Positions 6,298-7,865 of a stretch of 7,865 nucleotides of DNA are shown here, one piece after another. The position numbers and the translations under genes are program-made. Every line of letters begins with the position of its first letter. Position 1 is the stretch's first letter. This DNA is from Gammaproteobacteria bacterium. Lineage in GTDB: Bacteria > Pseudomonadota > Gammaproteobacteria > Xanthomonadales > Marinicellaceae. The notes beneath the pieces were generated by a model. The model ran no database searches. It was given only the letters and a program-made list of their open reading frames with translations, and was not told the origin of the DNA. Location of the stretch: NCBI GenBank assembly GCA_030426065.1, contig JAUHZH010000089.1, positions 1 through 7,865 on the forward strand. Reading direction: 5' to 3'.

Positions 6298-7865
6298 ATG
6301 CCTACCACGAATCAAGTTCTGGCCGATTGGGTCAAAGAAGTTGCTGCACACACCGAAGCTGACCGCATTGTCTGGTGTGATGGCAGTGAAGCTGAAAAGA
6401 ATCAAATGGATCAAATGCTGTTGGAAGATGGCACGTTCAAATCACTGAATGAGGAAACACACCCAGGTTGTTACTTGCATTTGTCAGATCCTGAAGACGT
6501 GGCCCGTGTGGAGCATTTGACCTTCATCTGTACTGAAAACGAAGCGGATGCTGGGCCCAATAACCATTGGATGGCACCTGCTGAAGCCAAAGCCAAAATG
6601 GATGGTTTGTTCAAAGGATGTATGAAAGGGCGCACCATGTACGTCATTCCATATTGCATGGGCCCCATAGATTCACCCATTTCACGCTGTGGCGTGGAAA
6701 TCTCAGACAGTGCTTACGTGGTTCAAAACATGCGCATGATGACGCGCATGGGTTCGGATGCTTTGGCACGCATTGAAAGGGAAGGTCACTTTGTCAAAGG
6801 ATTGCACTCAACAGGCGAATTGGACCCTGATCGTCGCTTCATCATGCATTTCCCTGAAGAGCTGGCGATCATGAGCTATGGTTCAGGCTACGGTGGCAAT
6901 GCCTTGTTGGGTAAAAAGTGTCATGCTTTGCGCATTGCCAGTTACCAAGCAAAACAAGAAGGTTGGTTGGCAGAACACATGTTGATTTTGGGCATCAAAG
7001 ACCCATCAGGAAAACAATCATACATCGCAGCCGCGTTCCCATCGGCCTGTGGCAAAACCAATTTGGCCATGTTGATTCCACCAGAAGGTTATGTCAAAGA
7101 CGGTTGGGAAATCAGTACCATTGGCGATGACATTTGTTGGATGCGACCTGGAGAAGACGGCCGATTGTGGGCCATCAATCCCGAAGCTGGCTTTTTCGGT
7201 GTGGCGCCAGGCACATCAGAAGGCACCAACCCCAATGCTTTGGCCATGCTGTATAAGGACACCATTTTTACCAATGTAGCAGAAACCGAAGATGGACAAC
7301 CATGGTGGGAAGGATTGGATGATCGCACCCCCAAAACCGATTGGAAGGGCAACCCATTTGATGGTACCGGAGCCGCGGCTCATCCAAACTCCCGATTCAC
7401 GGTTTCAGCCAAACGCTGCCCAAGTTATTCAGACATGGCTGAAGCGGCCCAAGGCGTACCCATTGATGCCATCGTTTTTGGTGGTAGGCGTGCAGGTTTG
7501 GTGCCATTGGTCAATGAAGCGCGTGATTGGTCACATGGCGTTTTGATGGGTGCCACAGTGGCATCTGAAACAACAGCTGCTGCAACGGGTGCCGTGGGTG
7601 TGGTCAGGCGCGACCCAATGGCCATGAAACCATTTTGTGGCTATCACTTTGGTGACTATTGGGGGCATTGGCTGAGTTTTGCTGACAAAGCCGACCACTT
7701 GCCCAAAGTGTTCACGGTGAATTGGTTCAGAAAAGATAAGGACGGTCGATTCATGTGGCCTGGATTTGGTGACAACATCCGAGTCCTGGAGTGGATCATC
7801 AACCGTTGCCGAGGTCGCGCCGCCGGTCATGAAACGGGAATCGGCTGGGTTCCTCACTGGGGAGA
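6298..7865 (+). CDS. pckG: Phosphoenolpyruvate carboxykinase (GTP), 3' end cut by window
   Basis: Converts oxaloacetate and GTP to phosphoenolpyruvate, CO2 and GDP, the entry step of gluconeogenesis, in the cytoplasm. The frame is uninterrupted for 522 codons and open at the window edge; family members are about 600 residues, so roughly 80 are missing. It belongs to the GTP class, not the ATP class of E. coli. Evidence includes DRIVWCDGSEAE near the start, SYGSGYGGNALLGKKC, the kinase-1a P-loop FPSACGKTN with the class-specific active-site cysteine at residue 251, the metal-binding IGDDICW (Asp277/278), INPEAGFFGVAPGTS, FGGRRAG, and VNWFRKDKDGRFMWPGFG, all close to animal PEPCK. The ATG at 6298 fits the family N-terminus. 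A ribosome-like GAAGG lies upstream. The gene lies 165 nt after parB, behind paired palindromes. Confidence 0.96.
   Translation, partial: MPTTNQVLADWVKEVAAHTEADRIVWCDGSEAEKNQMDQMLLEDGTFKSLNEETHPGCYLHLSDPEDVARVEHLTFICTENEADAGPNNHWMAPAEAKAKMDGLFKGCMKGRTMYVIPYCMGPIDSPISRCGVEISDSAYVVQNMRMMTRMGSDALARIEREGHFVKGLHSTGELDPDRRFIMHFPEELAIMSYGSGYGGNALLGKKCHALRIASYQAKQEGWLAEHMLILGIKDPSGKQSYIAAAFPSACGKTNLAMLIPPEGYVKDGWEISTIGDDICWMRPGEDGRLWAINPEAGFFGVAPGTSEGTNPNALAMLYKDTIFTNVAETEDGQPWWEGLDDRTPKTDWKGNPFDGTGAAAHPNSRFTVSAKRCPSYSDMAEAAQGVPIDAIVFGGRRAGLVPLVNEARDWSHGVLMGATVASETTAAATGAVGVVRRDPMAMKPFCGYHFGDYWGHWLSFADKADHLPKVFTVNWFRKDKDGRFMWPGFGDNIRVLEWIINRCRGRAAGHETGIGWVPHWG

Noticed and set aside
7710..7726. parS-like TGTTCACGGTGAA inside pckG
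   Set aside because: The spacing and core differ from TGTTTCACGTGAAACA, and the bases are explained by the conserved FTVNWF coding sequence.
7531..7857. 108-residue minus-strand frame inside pckG
   Set aside because: It is antisense to a highly conserved stretch of PEPCK, and nothing in the translation resembles a protein family.

Overview
The window reads as a chromosomal segment of a gammaproteobacterium of moderate, slightly AT-leaning base composition. The reasons are a TolC-family outer-membrane channel gene directly behind a Pcm-like methyltransferase gene, an rsmG-parA-parB cluster of chromosomal type, and a GTP-dependent PEP carboxykinase. GTP-type PEPCK is a minority trait in gammaproteobacteria and is seen for example in Xanthomonadales-like and Marinicella-like lineages. 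The placement is inference from family knowledge; no 16S or other marker is present.

Layout. (1) Positions 1-1483, + strand: the 3' part of a DUF1631-family gene, cut by the window start, then a small PilZ-domain gene, probably one operon linked to cyclic-di-GMP. (2) Positions 1458-3450, - strand: a pcm-like gene followed after 4 nt by tolC. The tolC and pilZ genes converge and overlap by 26 nt. (3) Positions 3451-3834: a 384-nt divergent intergenic region. It holds a roughly 221-bp element bounded by imperfect terminal inverted repeats that look like a miniature transposable element (MITE) or a deleted insertion sequence, with an internal hairpin ending in six Ts. (4) Positions 3835-6132, + strand: rsmG, parA and parB, each overlapping the next (4 nt and 8 nt). 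(5) Positions 6133-6297: a short gap with two palindromes that share a 9-bp direct repeat starting at the parB stop codon. (6) From 6298 to the window end, + strand: the first 522 codons of pckG, open at the edge.

Functions. RsmG modifies the decoding region of 16S rRNA. ParA and ParB segregate the chromosomal origin region. TolC is the outer-membrane exit duct for efflux and type I secretion. PEPCK begins gluconeogenesis. Most of the window is conserved housekeeping DNA. The least explained parts are the inverted-repeat element at 3508-3728, the palindromes after parB, the TolC-linked methyltransferase that lacks the usual Pcm catalytic-loop residues, and the DUF1631/PilZ pair. I saw no rRNA, tRNA, CRISPR array, complete insertion sequence or defence system.
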